Shown piece after piece: positions 51,140 through 59,763 of a stretch of DNA of 64,000 bases. Positions within the stretch are counted from its first letter, which is position 1. Each line of letters starts with the position of its first letter. A program made the translations under genes and the position numbers. Under the pieces are notes generated by a model. It saw only the letters and a program-made list of their open reading frames with translations. It made no database searches and was not told the origin of the DNA. Origin of the DNA: JAJRRS01 sp965230275 (lineage in GTDB: Bacteria > Planctomycetota > Phycisphaerae > Phycisphaerales > Phycisphaeraceae); the NCBI GenBank assembly GCA_965230275.1, contig CBDDKO010000002.1, positions 868,001 to 932,000 of the forward strand, read 5' to 3'.

Positions 51140-53026
51140 CTAAACAGATGCTGAGATACCCTTAAGCCAATTCGCCCAGAGCGAGAGCTGGAGCAACGCA
51201 AACAGCCGATGGGTATGGTCCGCCTGGGACCGCAGGTGCTGGTCCAGGCACGTCTCGATCAGCGTTGAGTCAAGCCCCAGCGATCCCCAGTCGCAGCCGG
51301 CCAAGCGGTCCTGCAGGCTCTGTGCGTGCTGCTCTCGGAACCACCGCCCGATCGGCACGCCGAAGCCGCGCTTGGGCAGGTCCACGATCGATCCGGGCAC
51401 ATGCCGTGTCGCCAGCCTCCGCAGCAACCCTTTCTGCTGGCCCCCGGGCATCAGCACCGACGTCGGCAGGTGGCCGGCCAGGTCCACCACCTGCGTATCC
51501 AGCATCGGGCAACGCAGTTCCAGCGCCACCGCCATCGATGAACGGTCCGCTTTGCGCAGTAGTTCATATGGCAGGTAGTGCCCCAGGTCCCAGCGCATCG
51601 CCGCGTGGGCGACGTCCGGCTCGTCCGGCCAATCGGCGATCGCTTCGTTATCCAGCATCGGCGTCAGGTCAGGGGCCAGCATGCCGATCTGCTGATCCGT
51701 AAACAGGTGGACCATGCTGGCATACTGCTGCTGCGGGTCGGGGCCCACCGCCGCCGCGTCGAGCAGACGACGGAACCTGGCCGGTGATGAGCGGAAGTTG
51801 GTTGAGCTAAACAAGGCCCGTGGCACAAAACGCATCCACCCACGGTGGCGGGCAATCATAGCCATCGCGCGGTAGCGATCGTACCCGCCGAACAGTTCAT
51901 CTCCGCCGTCGCCGGTCAGTGCTACCTTGATATGCGGGCGCGCCGCCCGGCTGATCCAGTAACTGGGCAGGATGCCCGAGTCGGCGGTCGGTTCGCCGGC
52001 CACCTGCATCAGGTGCTCCAGGTCGCCGAACAGGTCGGACGGGTCGGCCTTGAGTTCGGTGTGGTCCGAGCCGATGTGCTGGGCGATCGTCCGGGCGTGG
52101 GGCGACTCGTCGAAGTCGGCGTCCTCCATGACCACGCTGTAGGTCTTCAGAGCGTCGGCATCCTGCTGATTAAGCCGTTTCTGGGCAAGCGCTGCGATGA
52201 GTGAAGAATCGATCCCGCCGGAGAGAAAGCAGCCCAGCGGCACGTCGGCCTCAAGCCGAACGCCCACCGCCTCGGATAAGACCTCCTCAACGCTGTCCAC
52301 TGCGCCGATGCTGGTGCTGGTGCGCGAGATCGGCGGCGGACGCCAGTAGCGCTCAGTCTGCACGTGGCCGGCCGCGTCCACCGTCATCCAATGGCCCGGC
52401 TCAACCTCGTCGATCCCTTTGATCATCGACCTGCCAAACGGGTACCCGAACCGCAGGAACGACAGCAGCGCTCCGGGGTCCGGCTCGGCAGCGCCGAGCA
52501 TCGCGTGCGCCAGTGTGGCCGGGAGGCTGGCGAAGCCCAACTCGTTGCGGCCCCGGCAGAGGTAGAGCGGCTTCTTGCCCGTCCGGTCACGAGCCATATA
52601 AAGCTCGCGGGCATCCTCGTCCCAGATCGCGAACGCGAACATGCCGCGCAGGTGCTTGGGCAGTTGCTTGCCGAACGCGCGGTAGCCCAGAAGCAGGGCC
52701 TCGGTGTCGCTGTGATTGGAGCGGAACCGGTAGCCGCGCTTTTCGAGTTTCACGCGTAAAGAGCGGTGGTTGTAGACCTCGCCGTTAAAGACCAGGTGCA
52801 GCGGCCCGGATGACTCGTGGCTGGGGTCCGGGGGCGCGTGCATGGGTTGCTCGCCGCCGAGTGCATCGATGATGGCCAGCCGTGCATGAGCCAGCGTACA
52901 ACGGGGGTGTTCACTGATGCCTTCCCCGTCCGGCCCGCGGTGGCGCATGTGCCCCAGCATCGCTTCGGCACGTGACCGATCGATCGGGTGGTCATCAAAT
53001 CGAACGATGCCTGCGATTCCGCACAT
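51140..53026 (-). CDS. asnB: Glutamine-hydrolysing asparagine synthetase
   Basis: The product has 628 residues. Cys2 after the initiator (MCGIAGIV) is the glutaminase nucleophile; RHRGPDGEG, FNGEVYNH and the SDTEALLLGY region complete the class II amidotransferase domain. The synthetase half has the PP-loop SGGIDSS at 269-275 and GDGGDELFGGYDRY. It makes asparagine from aspartate, glutamine and ATP, although amidotransferases of this type may also act in surface polysaccharide or peptide modification. It lies downstream of aspS on the same strand, separated by a word-repeat hairpin. Confidence 0.92.
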   Translation of the reverse strand: MCGIAGIVRFDDHPIDRSRAEAMLGHMRHRGPDGEGISEHPRCTLAHARLAIIDALGGEQPMHAPPDPSHESSGPLHLVFNGEVYNHRSLRVKLEKRGYRFRSNHSDTEALLLGYRAFGKQLPKHLRGMFAFAIWDEDARELYMARDRTGKKPLYLCRGRNELGFASLPATLAHAMLGAAEPDPGALLSFLRFGYPFGRSMIKGIDEVEPGHWMTVDAAGHVQTERYWRPPPISRTSTSIGAVDSVEEVLSEAVGVRLEADVPLGCFLSGGIDSSLIAALAQKRLNQQDADALKTYSVVMEDADFDESPHARTIAQHIGSDHTELKADPSDLFGDLEHLMQVAGEPTADSGILPSYWISRAARPHIKVALTGDGGDELFGGYDRYRAMAMIARHRGWMRFVPRALFSSTNFRSSPARFRRLLDAAAVGPDPQQQYASMVHLFTDQQIGMLAPDLTPMLDNEAIADWPDEPDVAHAAMRWDLGHYLPYELLRKADRSSMAVALELRCPMLDTQVVDLAGHLPTSVLMPGGQQKGLLRRLATRHVPGSIVDLPKRGFGVPIGRWFREQHAQSLQDRLAGCDWGSLGLDSTLIETCLDQHLRSQADHTHRLFALLQLSLWANWLKGISASV

Positions 53027-53031
53027 GGAGA

Positions 53032-53175
53032 GAGGGTGTAGGGGTTAGGGTCTGGGGCTCAGGGACTAGTCAGAAGTCAAAGATAGCACACATGCACGAG
53101 GCAAGCAGAAGGCGCGCTCATAATGCGCAGCGATCCCACTTTCTGATCCCAGAGCCCTGAACCCTATACCCTTTT
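53032..53175. repeat. Inverted word repeat between aspS and asnB
   Basis: Near 53032-53069 the word AGGGTNTAGGGGTTAGGG-TCTGGGGCTCAGGG faces, at 53146-53175, the complement of the same type (CCCAGAGCCCTGAACCCTATACCC, split here as two halves CCCAGAGCCCTG and AACCCTATACCC). The arms flank about 75 bases, including a small GGCGCGCTCATAATGCGC hairpin. Confidence 0.6.
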
Positions 53176-53178
53176 TCA

Positions 53179-54960
53179 TCACACCTTCGCCGGCATGTTC
53201 AGCCGGACGTGCAGCTCCTGGAGCTGGGCCTCGTCGACGGGCGAGGGGGCCTGGGTCATCAGGTCCACGCCGGTCTGCGTCTTGGGGAAGGCGATGACGT
53301 CGCGGATGTTGGTCGTGTCGCACAGGTGCATGACGATGCGGTCCAGGCCGAAGGCGATCCCGCCGTGCGGCGGCGCACCGTAGTTCAGGGCATCGAGCAG
53401 GAAGCCGAACTTGACCTTGGCGGCCTCGGGTGTGATGCCGAGCAGGCCGAAGACTTTCTCCTGCACGTCCATCCGGTGGATACGGATCGAGCCGCCGCCG
53501 AGTTCCGAGCCGTTGAGCACCAGGTCGTACGCCTGGCTGAGCACCTCGCCGGGGTCGGACTCGAGTTTGGCAAGGTCTTCTTCGTTGGGCGCGGTGAACG
53601 GGTGGTGCAGGCTGTCCCAGCGCTGCTGCTCCTTGCTCCACTCGATCAGCGGGAAGTCCACGATCCAGACCCATTCCCACTGGCCGGGCTCGATCATGTC
53701 CAGGTCGTTGGCGAGTTTGACGCGCAGCTCACCTAGCACACGGGCCACCGTCGCGGGCACGGCATCGACGCCGAAGCAGATCAGGTCGCCGTCCTCGGCT
53801 TCCATACGCTTGATCAGTTCATCGTTAATGCCGGCGACGAACTTGGACACGCCGGTGGTCAGCTTGCCGGCCTCGACCTTGCAGACGGGCAGGCCGCCGG
53901 CGCCGAACTGCTTGACCCATTCGGCCAGCGCGTCGGTTTCTTTCCGGCTCATCTTCGCACCGCCGGGCACGCGGATTGCTTTGACCACGCCGCCGGACTC
54001 GATCGCGCCGTTGAATACCTTGAACTCGGTCTGGCTTGCCAGGTCGGAGACATCGACCAACTCCATCCCGAAACGCAGGTCGGGCCGGTCGCTGCCGAAC
54101 CGGTCCATCGCCTCGGCGTACGCCATCCGCTTGACCGGCGGGACGTCCACGCCCAGCACATCTTTCCAGACCGCGCGGATCGAGCCTTCGGTCATCTGCA
54201 TGACGTCCTCGGCGTTGACGAAGCTCATCTCCAGGTCGATCTGGGTGAACTCGGCCTGCCGGTCGGCACGCGGGTCCTCGTCACGGAAGCAGCGGACGAT
54301 CTGCAGATACCGTTCGCAGCCGGCGACCATCAGGATCTGCTTGAACAGCTGCGGGCTCTGCGGCAGGGCGTAGAACTCTCCGGCCTGCAGGCGTGACGGC
54401 ACCAGGAAGTCGCGCGCCCCCTCGGGGGTGGACTTACACAGGAACGGTGTCTCGATCTCCAGGAACCCGTTGTCCGCGAAGTAGTCGCGCATCACCTTGG
54501 TCACGCGCGACCGGGTCTTGAGGACCTCCTGCATCTTCGGGCGACGCAGGTCGATGAAGCGATAACGCAGCCGGGTTTCTTCGCCGGTGCGCTCAGCCTC
54601 GTCGGGGGTGAACGGGGGGGTTTGGGCCTTGTTCAGGATGTCCAGCTCGTGGGCCTCGACCTCGATCGCGCCGGTCAACAGCTTGGGGTTGGTCAGGCTC
54701 TTGCCTTTGTCATCGACGCCGCGGGCCAGGACCTTGCCGGTGATCTGGATCACGTCCTCGTTGCGGAGCTTGTCGGCCAGCGCGTGGGCCTCGGCGGCCT
54801 CGGGGTGGAAGACGATCTGGGTGATGCCGGCGCGGTCGCGCAGGTCGATGAAGATGACGCCGCCGTGGTCGCGGTAGTTGTTGACCCAGCCCGCCAGGCA
54901 GACGGTCTGGTCAACGTGTTCCTCGCGAAGTGCGCCGCAGTCGTGTGTGCGTGATTTCAT
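53179..54960 (-). CDS. aspS: Aspartyl-tRNA synthetase
   Basis: The product has 593 residues, the bacterial-type length. The N-terminal OB domain has VCLAGWVNNYRDHGGVIFIDLRDRAG (key part GWVNNYRDHGG), class II motif 2 is seen around FRDEDPRADRQAEFTQID, and motif 3 is GGIAFGLDRIVM near the end. The bacterial GAD insertion lies in between. Start 54960 (MKSRTHDCG) is chosen because the open frame continues upstream only as antisense to riboflavin synthase. No GatCAB genes are nearby, so whether it also charges tRNA-Asn cannot be decided here. Confidence 0.96.
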   Translation of the reverse strand: MKSRTHDCGALREEHVDQTVCLAGWVNNYRDHGGVIFIDLRDRAGITQIVFHPEAAEAHALADKLRNEDVIQITGKVLARGVDDKGKSLTNPKLLTGAIEVEAHELDILNKAQTPPFTPDEAERTGEETRLRYRFIDLRRPKMQEVLKTRSRVTKVMRDYFADNGFLEIETPFLCKSTPEGARDFLVPSRLQAGEFYALPQSPQLFKQILMVAGCERYLQIVRCFRDEDPRADRQAEFTQIDLEMSFVNAEDVMQMTEGSIRAVWKDVLGVDVPPVKRMAYAEAMDRFGSDRPDLRFGMELVDVSDLASQTEFKVFNGAIESGGVVKAIRVPGGAKMSRKETDALAEWVKQFGAGGLPVCKVEAGKLTTGVSKFVAGINDELIKRMEAEDGDLICFGVDAVPATVARVLGELRVKLANDLDMIEPGQWEWVWIVDFPLIEWSKEQQRWDSLHHPFTAPNEEDLAKLESDPGEVLSQAYDLVLNGSELGGGSIRIHRMDVQEKVFGLLGITPEAAKVKFGFLLDALNYGAPPHGGIAFGLDRIVMHLCDTTNIRDVIAFPKTQTGVDLMTQAPSPVDEAQLQELHVRLNMPAKV

Positions 54961-54993
54961 TTCGGGTTTCGGGGCTCGGGTTTCGGGGTTTGG
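54961..54993. repeat. Short direct word repeat upstream of aspS
   Basis: TTCGGGTTTCGGGG and CTCGGGTTTCGGGG lie in tandem directly next to the aspS start codon. On the minus strand this is the aspS 5' leader (CCCGAAACCCGA type). The opposite arm of a hairpin was not found. Confidence 0.5.
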
Positions 54994-55062
54994 GCCTGCG
55001 AGGGCCGGGGCGAGAATGATACCAAACTGGGGGTTTTCCGTGAGATTGCTACACTGATCGGT

Positions 55063-55746
55063 ATGTTTACAGGCATTGTTCAAACCAAGGGGCGCATCGC
55101 CCGGATCGACCGCAATGACTTCGGGGCCAGGCTGCTGGTGGACACCGGCGGATGGCCCGACCCGGCTGTCTACAAGCCAGCTGCAGGGGACTCGATCTGC
55201 AATTCGGGCGTCTGCCTGACCGTCGTCGGGGACCCGGCGGACCACGACGGGCTGCTGGCCTTCGACGTCATCGCCGAAACGCTCGCCAAGACTAACCTCG
55301 GCGACCTGGCCCCCGGAAGTAGTATCAACCTCGAGCCGCCGGTCACGGTCAACCAGCCGCTGGGCGGGCACTTCATGCAGGGCCACGTCGACGGCGTCGG
55401 GGAGATCACGGCTGTACACAGCGGGGAAGACGAATGGCGCGTCACGGTCAAGCCGCCTGCCGAGCTGATGAAGTACATCATCCCCAAGGGCTCGATCGCC
55501 ATCGACGGCATCAGCCTGACCATCGCCGAGGTGCGTGACGATACATTCGAGGTGGCACTGATCCCGACAACGCTGGAGATCACCACGCTGGGCGAAGCCA
55601 AGGTCGGCGGACGGGTGAACCTGGAAGCCGACATCATCTCCAAGACGGTCGTGCATCAGCTCGAACGGTTTGTCGATACCAGCAAGGACGACGCAGCGAT
55701 CACCATGCAGACCTTGCGCGAGGCGGGATTCATGCCCGCAAAGTGA
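55063..55746 (+). CDS. ribE: Riboflavin synthase, alpha chain
   Basis: The product has 227 residues. It begins MFTGIVQ, the invariant N-terminus, and shows two lumazine-binding repeats: GDSICNSGVCLTV with NLEPPVTVNQPLGGHFMQGHVDGVG, and then KGSIAIDGISLTIAEV. It dismutates two lumazine molecules to riboflavin. It is a single gene diverging from aspS. No FMN riboswitch was recognised in the 100-base gap upstream. Confidence 0.96.
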   Translation: MFTGIVQTKGRIARIDRNDFGARLLVDTGGWPDPAVYKPAAGDSICNSGVCLTVVGDPADHDGLLAFDVIAETLAKTNLGDLAPGSSINLEPPVTVNQPLGGHFMQGHVDGVGEITAVHSGEDEWRVTVKPPAELMKYIIPKGSIAIDGISLTIAEVRDDTFEVALIPTTLEITTLGEAKVGGRVNLEADIISKTVVHQLERFVDTSKDDAAITMQTLREAGFMPAK

Positions 55747-55750
55747 TCTC

Positions 55751-55836
55751 ACGTTTAGCGGGCGATCGCAGATCGCCGTGTCCCATGGGTGTGATCACAA
55801 CCACACCACGCGGATCTTCGATCCGCCGCTAAACGG
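55751..55836. repeat. Inverted repeat between convergent ribE and phosphatase genes
   Basis: ACGTTTAGCGGGCGATCGCAG (cut to ACGTTTAGCGG and GCGATC) at 55751-55780 faces GCGGATCTTCGATCCGC and CGCTAAACGG at 55807-55836. It forms a long hairpin with inner palindromes and may act as a bidirectional terminator. The word type TTTAGCGGCGGATC recalls dispersed planctomycete repeats. Confidence 0.65.
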
Positions 55837-55855
55837 TGAGGATGGGAGGGATGAC

Positions 55856-57142
55856 TTACGCCGCGTTGATGGCGGGGGGCTCGGTGTCGCGGAGCTGTGA
55901 TACGGCGGGCTGTTTGATCGTCAGGCAGACGACGGTCAGGTCGTCCTTCTGATTTAAAGAACCGGACTGCATGTTCAGCTTCTCGGCCAGACGCTCAAGG
56001 GCGGACTCGGCGTTGCCATTGCGCAGGTCCTCGAACTCCTGGGTGTACTGATCATTGGCGATCTTCTTTCGGCCCTTGCTATCGCCTTCGTCCTCTTCGC
56101 TGTCAAAGGCGACCTCGAATCCGTCGGAGTACAGCAGCACCCGGTCGCCCACGCCGAGCTGAACCGTGAACTGCTCAAACTCTTCATCCGGGAAGACGCC
56201 CAGCAAGCCGCCTTCGGGTTCGATCGTCTCGGTCTCGCCATCGGCCCGGAGGATCAGCGGGTAGGGGTGACCGGCCCGGGCGACGGTCAGCTTGTTGGTC
56301 TGTGTGTCGAGCACGGCGTAACAGGCGGTGGCGAACCGGACCTTGCCGCTCTGGCATTTAACCATCTCGCTGTTGAGGATGCCCATCGCTTCGCCGGGGG
56401 TGTAGAGCCGATAGCCGCGATCAAACGCCTCATCGACAAGTTTGGTGGGCATGGAGCGTTTGATGTTCACGGTCATCAGCGCTGCCGGCACACCGTGGCC
56501 CACCGCGTCGGCGATGAACAGGCCGATGTGGGTTTCATCGAGCCGGACGACGTCGTAGATGTCGCCGCTGACATACCCCGCCGGCCGCCAGAGCACATCG
56601 AAGCCCAAGTTGTCGAGCTTGGGCATCTCGGTGGGCATGAATTCTTTTTGCAATTGTGCCGCCATCCGCAGCTCTTCATCGAGTTGGGCGATCTGGCCGC
56701 ATAGCCCGCGCTCCTGTGTGCGAAGCATGCGTGTCTCTCGGCGCAGCTCCGCCAGCACCGGCGCCTGGATAAACAGCGAACGCAGCACCGTGTAGAGCAT
56801 CTCGGGCGGGGCATCGACCGGGCATGACACCATCCCTTCCTCGTAGCTCGACACCACCTGTGCGCCGCCGGGCAGGCTGATCATTGAAGGCAGGTGGTGG
56901 TCCATCACCTGGCCGATCGCCTCGTAGGCGGAGCCGGAGCCCTCGTCTTCCAGCATCAGCCAGACCACCCCGGCGTTGACCAGGGCTTGCTCGGGGTTCT
57001 CGTTGAAGTCGGGGGTTGGGATGAACTTGGTGGCGGGTTGATCGGGGCCTTGCCAATGTGAAAGCACACGTCGTACCCGGGCCTCCACATCACCGGCGTC
57101 GAATACCGGGTCTACGACTAGCAGCAGTTCTGAGCCGTGCAT
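55856..57142 (-). CDS. SpoIIE/PP2C-type serine phosphatase with receiver-like N-terminus
   Basis: The product has 428 residues from ATG 57142; a TTG at 57154 would add four. The N-terminal 140 residues begin SELLLVVDPVFDAGD and look like a degenerate receiver domain. A helical linker (LAELRRETRMLRTQERGL to MAAQLQKEFMP) precedes the phosphatase: VSGDIYDVV, FIADAVGHGVPAALMT, ARAGHPYPLI, VLLYSDGFEVA and KDDLTVVCL give the metal-binding aspartates. Such enzymes dephosphorylate anti-sigma-factor antagonists or similar partners. No anti-sigma antagonist is encoded nearby. Confidence 0.88.
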   Translation of the reverse strand: MHGSELLLVVDPVFDAGDVEARVRRVLSHWQGPDQPATKFIPTPDFNENPEQALVNAGVVWLMLEDEGSGSAYEAIGQVMDHHLPSMISLPGGAQVVSSYEEGMVSCPVDAPPEMLYTVLRSLFIQAPVLAELRRETRMLRTQERGLCGQIAQLDEELRMAAQLQKEFMPTEMPKLDNLGFDVLWRPAGYVSGDIYDVVRLDETHIGLFIADAVGHGVPAALMTVNIKRSMPTKLVDEAFDRGYRLYTPGEAMGILNSEMVKCQSGKVRFATACYAVLDTQTNKLTVARAGHPYPLILRADGETETIEPEGGLLGVFPDEEFEQFTVQLGVGDRVLLYSDGFEVAFDSEEDEGDSKGRKKIANDQYTQEFEDLRNGNAESALERLAEKLNMQSGSLNQKDDLTVVCLTIKQPAVSQLRDTEPPAINAA

Positions 57143-57190
57143 AACTTCCCACAACAGACTTGAAAGGACCTCTGTATGTGGGAGATCGAC

Positions 57191-57772
57191 TCAACGTACC
57201 CGTTGCTTAAGGACTTCAATGGGGAGATCGATCTGATCGCCTTGCTTCATGCCCAATCGCCGCAGCGTCCCGTCGCGCAGCTCGATCGCGAACAGGGAGG
57301 GGTAATGACTGTCGTAACGTTTGAGCCGGTAATCCGGGGCGTCCGGGTCCGATTCGACCTGCATTGCGTGCATCCAGACGATCTTGCCTTCGCTATCCAG
57401 GAACGCGATATCGATCGGCACCAGGCAGCGCCGCATCACGAACTGCCGGCGCTGGGCTTTTTTAAACATGAACAACATGCCCCCGTCGGCGGCGATCTCG
57501 GCCCGGTCTGACAGGCCCTGGAAGCGAGAATCGTCATCGAGCGCCAGCTCCAGGTGGAACGTCTCGCCCTTGATCGTCACGTCGAGCGTCTCAGGGCCGG
57601 CGGTATCTTCAGCACCGTTCTGGTCTACTGCCTCCGCCTGGGGCTGGTCGTCGATCGTTGATGTCTGCTCAATCACCCCGACCGGCTGCTTAGGGACTTC
57701 AGGCTTCGGCTCATCCTCCGACGAGCAGCCCGGGGCCCATAACAGCACCAGCCCTATCAGACACAGATTCAC
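57191..57772 (-). CDS. DUF192 lipoprotein
   Basis: The product has 193 residues. The start GTG at 57772 overlaps the stop of gluQRS (GTGA), so translation is coupled; a GTG at 57790 is the alternative. The lipobox LLWAPGC lies near residue 16, followed by an acidic, proline-rich linker to about 75. The DUF192 domain covers the rest: FQGLSDRAEIAADGGMLFMFKKAQRRQFVMRRCLVPIDIAFLDSEGKIVWMHAM, recognisable from GMLFMF and MRRCLVPIDIAFLD, and the closing ALRDGTLRRLGMKQGDQI-like region. Its biochemical role is undefined; it is probably held at the outer membrane. Confidence 0.85.
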   Translation of the reverse strand: MNLCLIGLVLLWAPGCSSEDEPKPEVPKQPVGVIEQTSTIDDQPQAEAVDQNGAEDTAGPETLDVTIKGETFHLELALDDDSRFQGLSDRAEIAADGGMLFMFKKAQRRQFVMRRCLVPIDIAFLDSEGKIVWMHAMQVESDPDAPDYRLKRYDSHYPSLFAIELRDGTLRRLGMKQGDQIDLPIEVLKQRVR

Positions 57773-58764
57773 TCGCCATCCAACAGCCACGCTTCGTCCT
57801 CCTGGGTGAATGTCACCGGGTCTTTGCCCATGGTAGATAAGTCGAACCGGTCGGAGAATGCATCGGCCGACATCGGCTCGGGCTTATCCAAGATACCTGA
57901 CCACGACGCGAGCAGCCCGATCACGCGCTCGGCTGTGACGCTTTGCTTGCGGTAGGTATCCAACCGCGTGTCGCCGTGCCGTTTGGCGAGCCGCCTCCCG
58001 TCGTGCCCCAGGACCAGCGGCAAATGGGTGTACGTCGGGACCGGCTCAAGCCCGAGCCGATCGTAGAGCAGCAGCTGCCTGCCGGTCGAGCGGATCAGGT
58101 CGTCGCCGCGCACCACCTGGGTCACACCCTGCCTGGCGTCATCGATCACCACCGCCAACTGATAAGCAGGCAGCCCGGCCTTGCTGGCGACGATGAAGTC
58201 GCCGACCTGGCCGTGCACGTCCACGACTTGTTTGCCGTGCAAGGCGTCATGGAACGTGATCTCGCCCGCCGGCACGAGGATGCGCCAGGCCTGGTGTGAA
58301 TCCTTCAAGAGATCATCGCAATCATACACCTCGTCGAAGGTGTCCGATTCCGGCCGACACGTCCCGGGGTAGCGCAGCTCGTGCGAGTCATGCGGAGCGG
58401 ACTGTGCCTTCTGGATGTCTTTGCGTGAACAGGTGCATGGGTACACCTCGCCGCTCTCCAGCAGGGAGCACAGAGCTGTGTGGTAGGGGGCCAGGTCGTG
58501 TGCCTGGTAATGCGGGCCTTCGTCCCAGTCCATCCCCAACCACCCGAGCAGGTCGATCGCTAACTTGTCGGCATCATCTTTGATCCTCGGCCCGTCCAGG
58601 TCCTCGATCCGCAGCACGATCCGCCAGCCGTTCTGCTTCGCCAGCGCCCAGTTGATCAGGAACGAGCGGGCATTGCCCAGGTGCAGCGCCCCGGTCGGCG
58701 ACGGGGCCAGTCGTGTGACCCCGCGCTTGGCGGGCTTATCCGGCGTGGTTTCTGACGGCGTCAT
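57769..58764 (-). CDS. gluQ: Glutamyl-Q tRNA(Asp) synthetase
   Basis: The product has 331 residues. The class I signature is APSPTGALHLGNARSFLINW (HIGH-like HLGN), and LAKRHGDTRLDTYR holds the KMSKS-like KRHGD. A cysteine cluster (YPCTCSRKDIQ with YPGTC) matches the zinc site of GluQRS, and the enzyme lacks the C-terminal anticodon domain of GluRS. It attaches glutamate to queuosine at position 34 of tRNA-Asp. It overlaps the DUF192 gene and diverges from purN with 20 bases between starts. Confidence 0.93.
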   Translation of the reverse strand: MTPSETTPDKPAKRGVTRLAPSPTGALHLGNARSFLINWALAKQNGWRIVLRIEDLDGPRIKDDADKLAIDLLGWLGMDWDEGPHYQAHDLAPYHTALCSLLESGEVYPCTCSRKDIQKAQSAPHDSHELRYPGTCRPESDTFDEVYDCDDLLKDSHQAWRILVPAGEITFHDALHGKQVVDVHGQVGDFIVASKAGLPAYQLAVVIDDARQGVTQVVRGDDLIRSTGRQLLLYDRLGLEPVPTYTHLPLVLGHDGRRLAKRHGDTRLDTYRKQSVTAERVIGLLASWSGILDKPEPMSADAFSDRFDLSTMGKDPVTFTQEDEAWLLDGE

Positions 58765-58784
58765 ACTGTTGTATCGTATCCGCC

Positions 58785-59429
58785 ATGCCCATCACCGTGC
58801 CAAACCCGCGTCACGACCCGATCCGATTGGCTGTCCTATTGAGCGGTGGGGGGACGACGCTGGCGAACCTGACCGGCAAGATCGCCGCCGGCGAGCTCAA
58901 CGCCGAGGTCGCCGTCGCCATCAGCTCGAACCAGAAGGCCTACGACAAACTCACCGCCCGGGGTCTGGGTGTCACCGCCCACCTGATCGCACGCAAGGCC
59001 TACGACGACACCGCCGGCTTCTCCGAGGCCGTCTTCCAGATCATCGACGACACCGACGTGGACCTGGTCTGCCTGGCCGGGTTCCTGAGCCTGCTGAATA
59101 TCCCGGATACCTACGCCTACCGCGTCCTGAATATCCACCCGGCCCTGCTGCCCGCCTTCGGGGGCAAAGGGATGTACGGCCACCACGTCCACGAGGCCGT
59201 CCTCCAGGCCGGCTGCAAGGTCTCCGGCTGCACCGTCCACTTCGCCGACCAGACCTACGACACCGGCCCGATCCTCGTGCAACGTACCTGCCCCGTCCGC
59301 CCGGACGACACCTCCGACACACTCGCAGCCCGCGTCTTCGAGCAGGAGTGCCTGGCCTACCCCGAGGCCATCAGCCTATTCGCTAAGGGGCCGATCACGA
59401 TCGACGGCCGGATGACCGGTCCAGGATGA
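58785..59429 (+). CDS. purN: Phosphoribosylglycinamide formyltransferase
   Basis: The product has 214 residues, the usual length for stand-alone PurN. Typical segments are LAVLLSGGGTTLANL (phosphate loop), VCLAGFLSLLNIPDTY, NIHPALLPAFGGKGMYGHHVHEAVL with the catalytic Asn-His-Asp set, and VHFADQTYDTGPIL. It uses 10-formyltetrahydrofolate to formylate GAR in purine synthesis. It diverges from gluQRS. The stop abuts a palindromic repeat element. Confidence 0.96.
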   Translation: MPITVPNPRHDPIRLAVLLSGGGTTLANLTGKIAAGELNAEVAVAISSNQKAYDKLTARGLGVTAHLIARKAYDDTAGFSEAVFQIIDDTDVDLVCLAGFLSLLNIPDTYAYRVLNIHPALLPAFGGKGMYGHHVHEAVLQAGCKVSGCTVHFADQTYDTGPILVQRTCPVRPDDTSDTLAARVFEQECLAYPEAISLFAKGPITIDGRMTGPG

Positions 59430-59569
59430 CTAGAGCGTACTCAATCCAAATGTATCGCCTATGGGTGGCACATTTTGACCCGAAGGGCAACATGTGAGTG
59501 CAACACACGCTTTGCCGCTTCGCGGACAAAACGTGGCACCCGCTACAGTTGGATTGGGATTGCTCTAGC
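59430..59569. repeat. MITE-like palindromic element after purN
   Basis: CTAGAGCGTACTCAATCCAA-ATGTA and GGTGGCACATTTTG at 59430-59478 face CAAAACGTGGCACC and CAGTTGGATTGGGATTGCTCTAG at 59527-59568 (shown in parts). The arms of about 45 bases pair imperfectly and enclose about 50 bases. Size, flanking CTAG and the lack of coding potential fit a small non-autonomous mobile repeat. Confidence 0.6.
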
Positions 59570-59646
59570 AGGTCTGATACGGGTCAAAGTGACCGCCTGA
59601 TTATCCAAATCAGTACACAAATGTCGTTTAATCTCCTACTGATCCT

Positions 59647-59686
59647 AACACATATGTAATGTGTTTCTTATCAATTTTAGATTGAT
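59647..59686. promoter_or_regulatory. Two short dyads upstream of a PEP-CTERM gene
   Basis: AACACAT-atgta-ATGTGTT (59647-59665) and ATCAA-N7-TTGAT (59670-59686) are perfect dyads in an AT-rich stretch about 100 bases upstream of the PEP-CTERM gene start at 59764. They may be operators; no factor can be named. Confidence 0.35.
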
Positions 59687-59763
59687 TACACAGGGATCAT
59701 TACTACACTAGAACGCATCTAATTCGCCTTCTTATCTTGTGTGTCATCAATGGAGTGGAGAAC

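Noticed and set aside
54961..55752. N-terminal extension of aspS to 857 residues
   Set aside because: The extra part is antisense to riboflavin synthase, whose protein is unmistakable, and contains the intergenic word repeat.
59430..59569. Palindromic element as an insertion sequence
   Set aside because: Too short to encode a transposase and no duplicated target site was identified with confidence.
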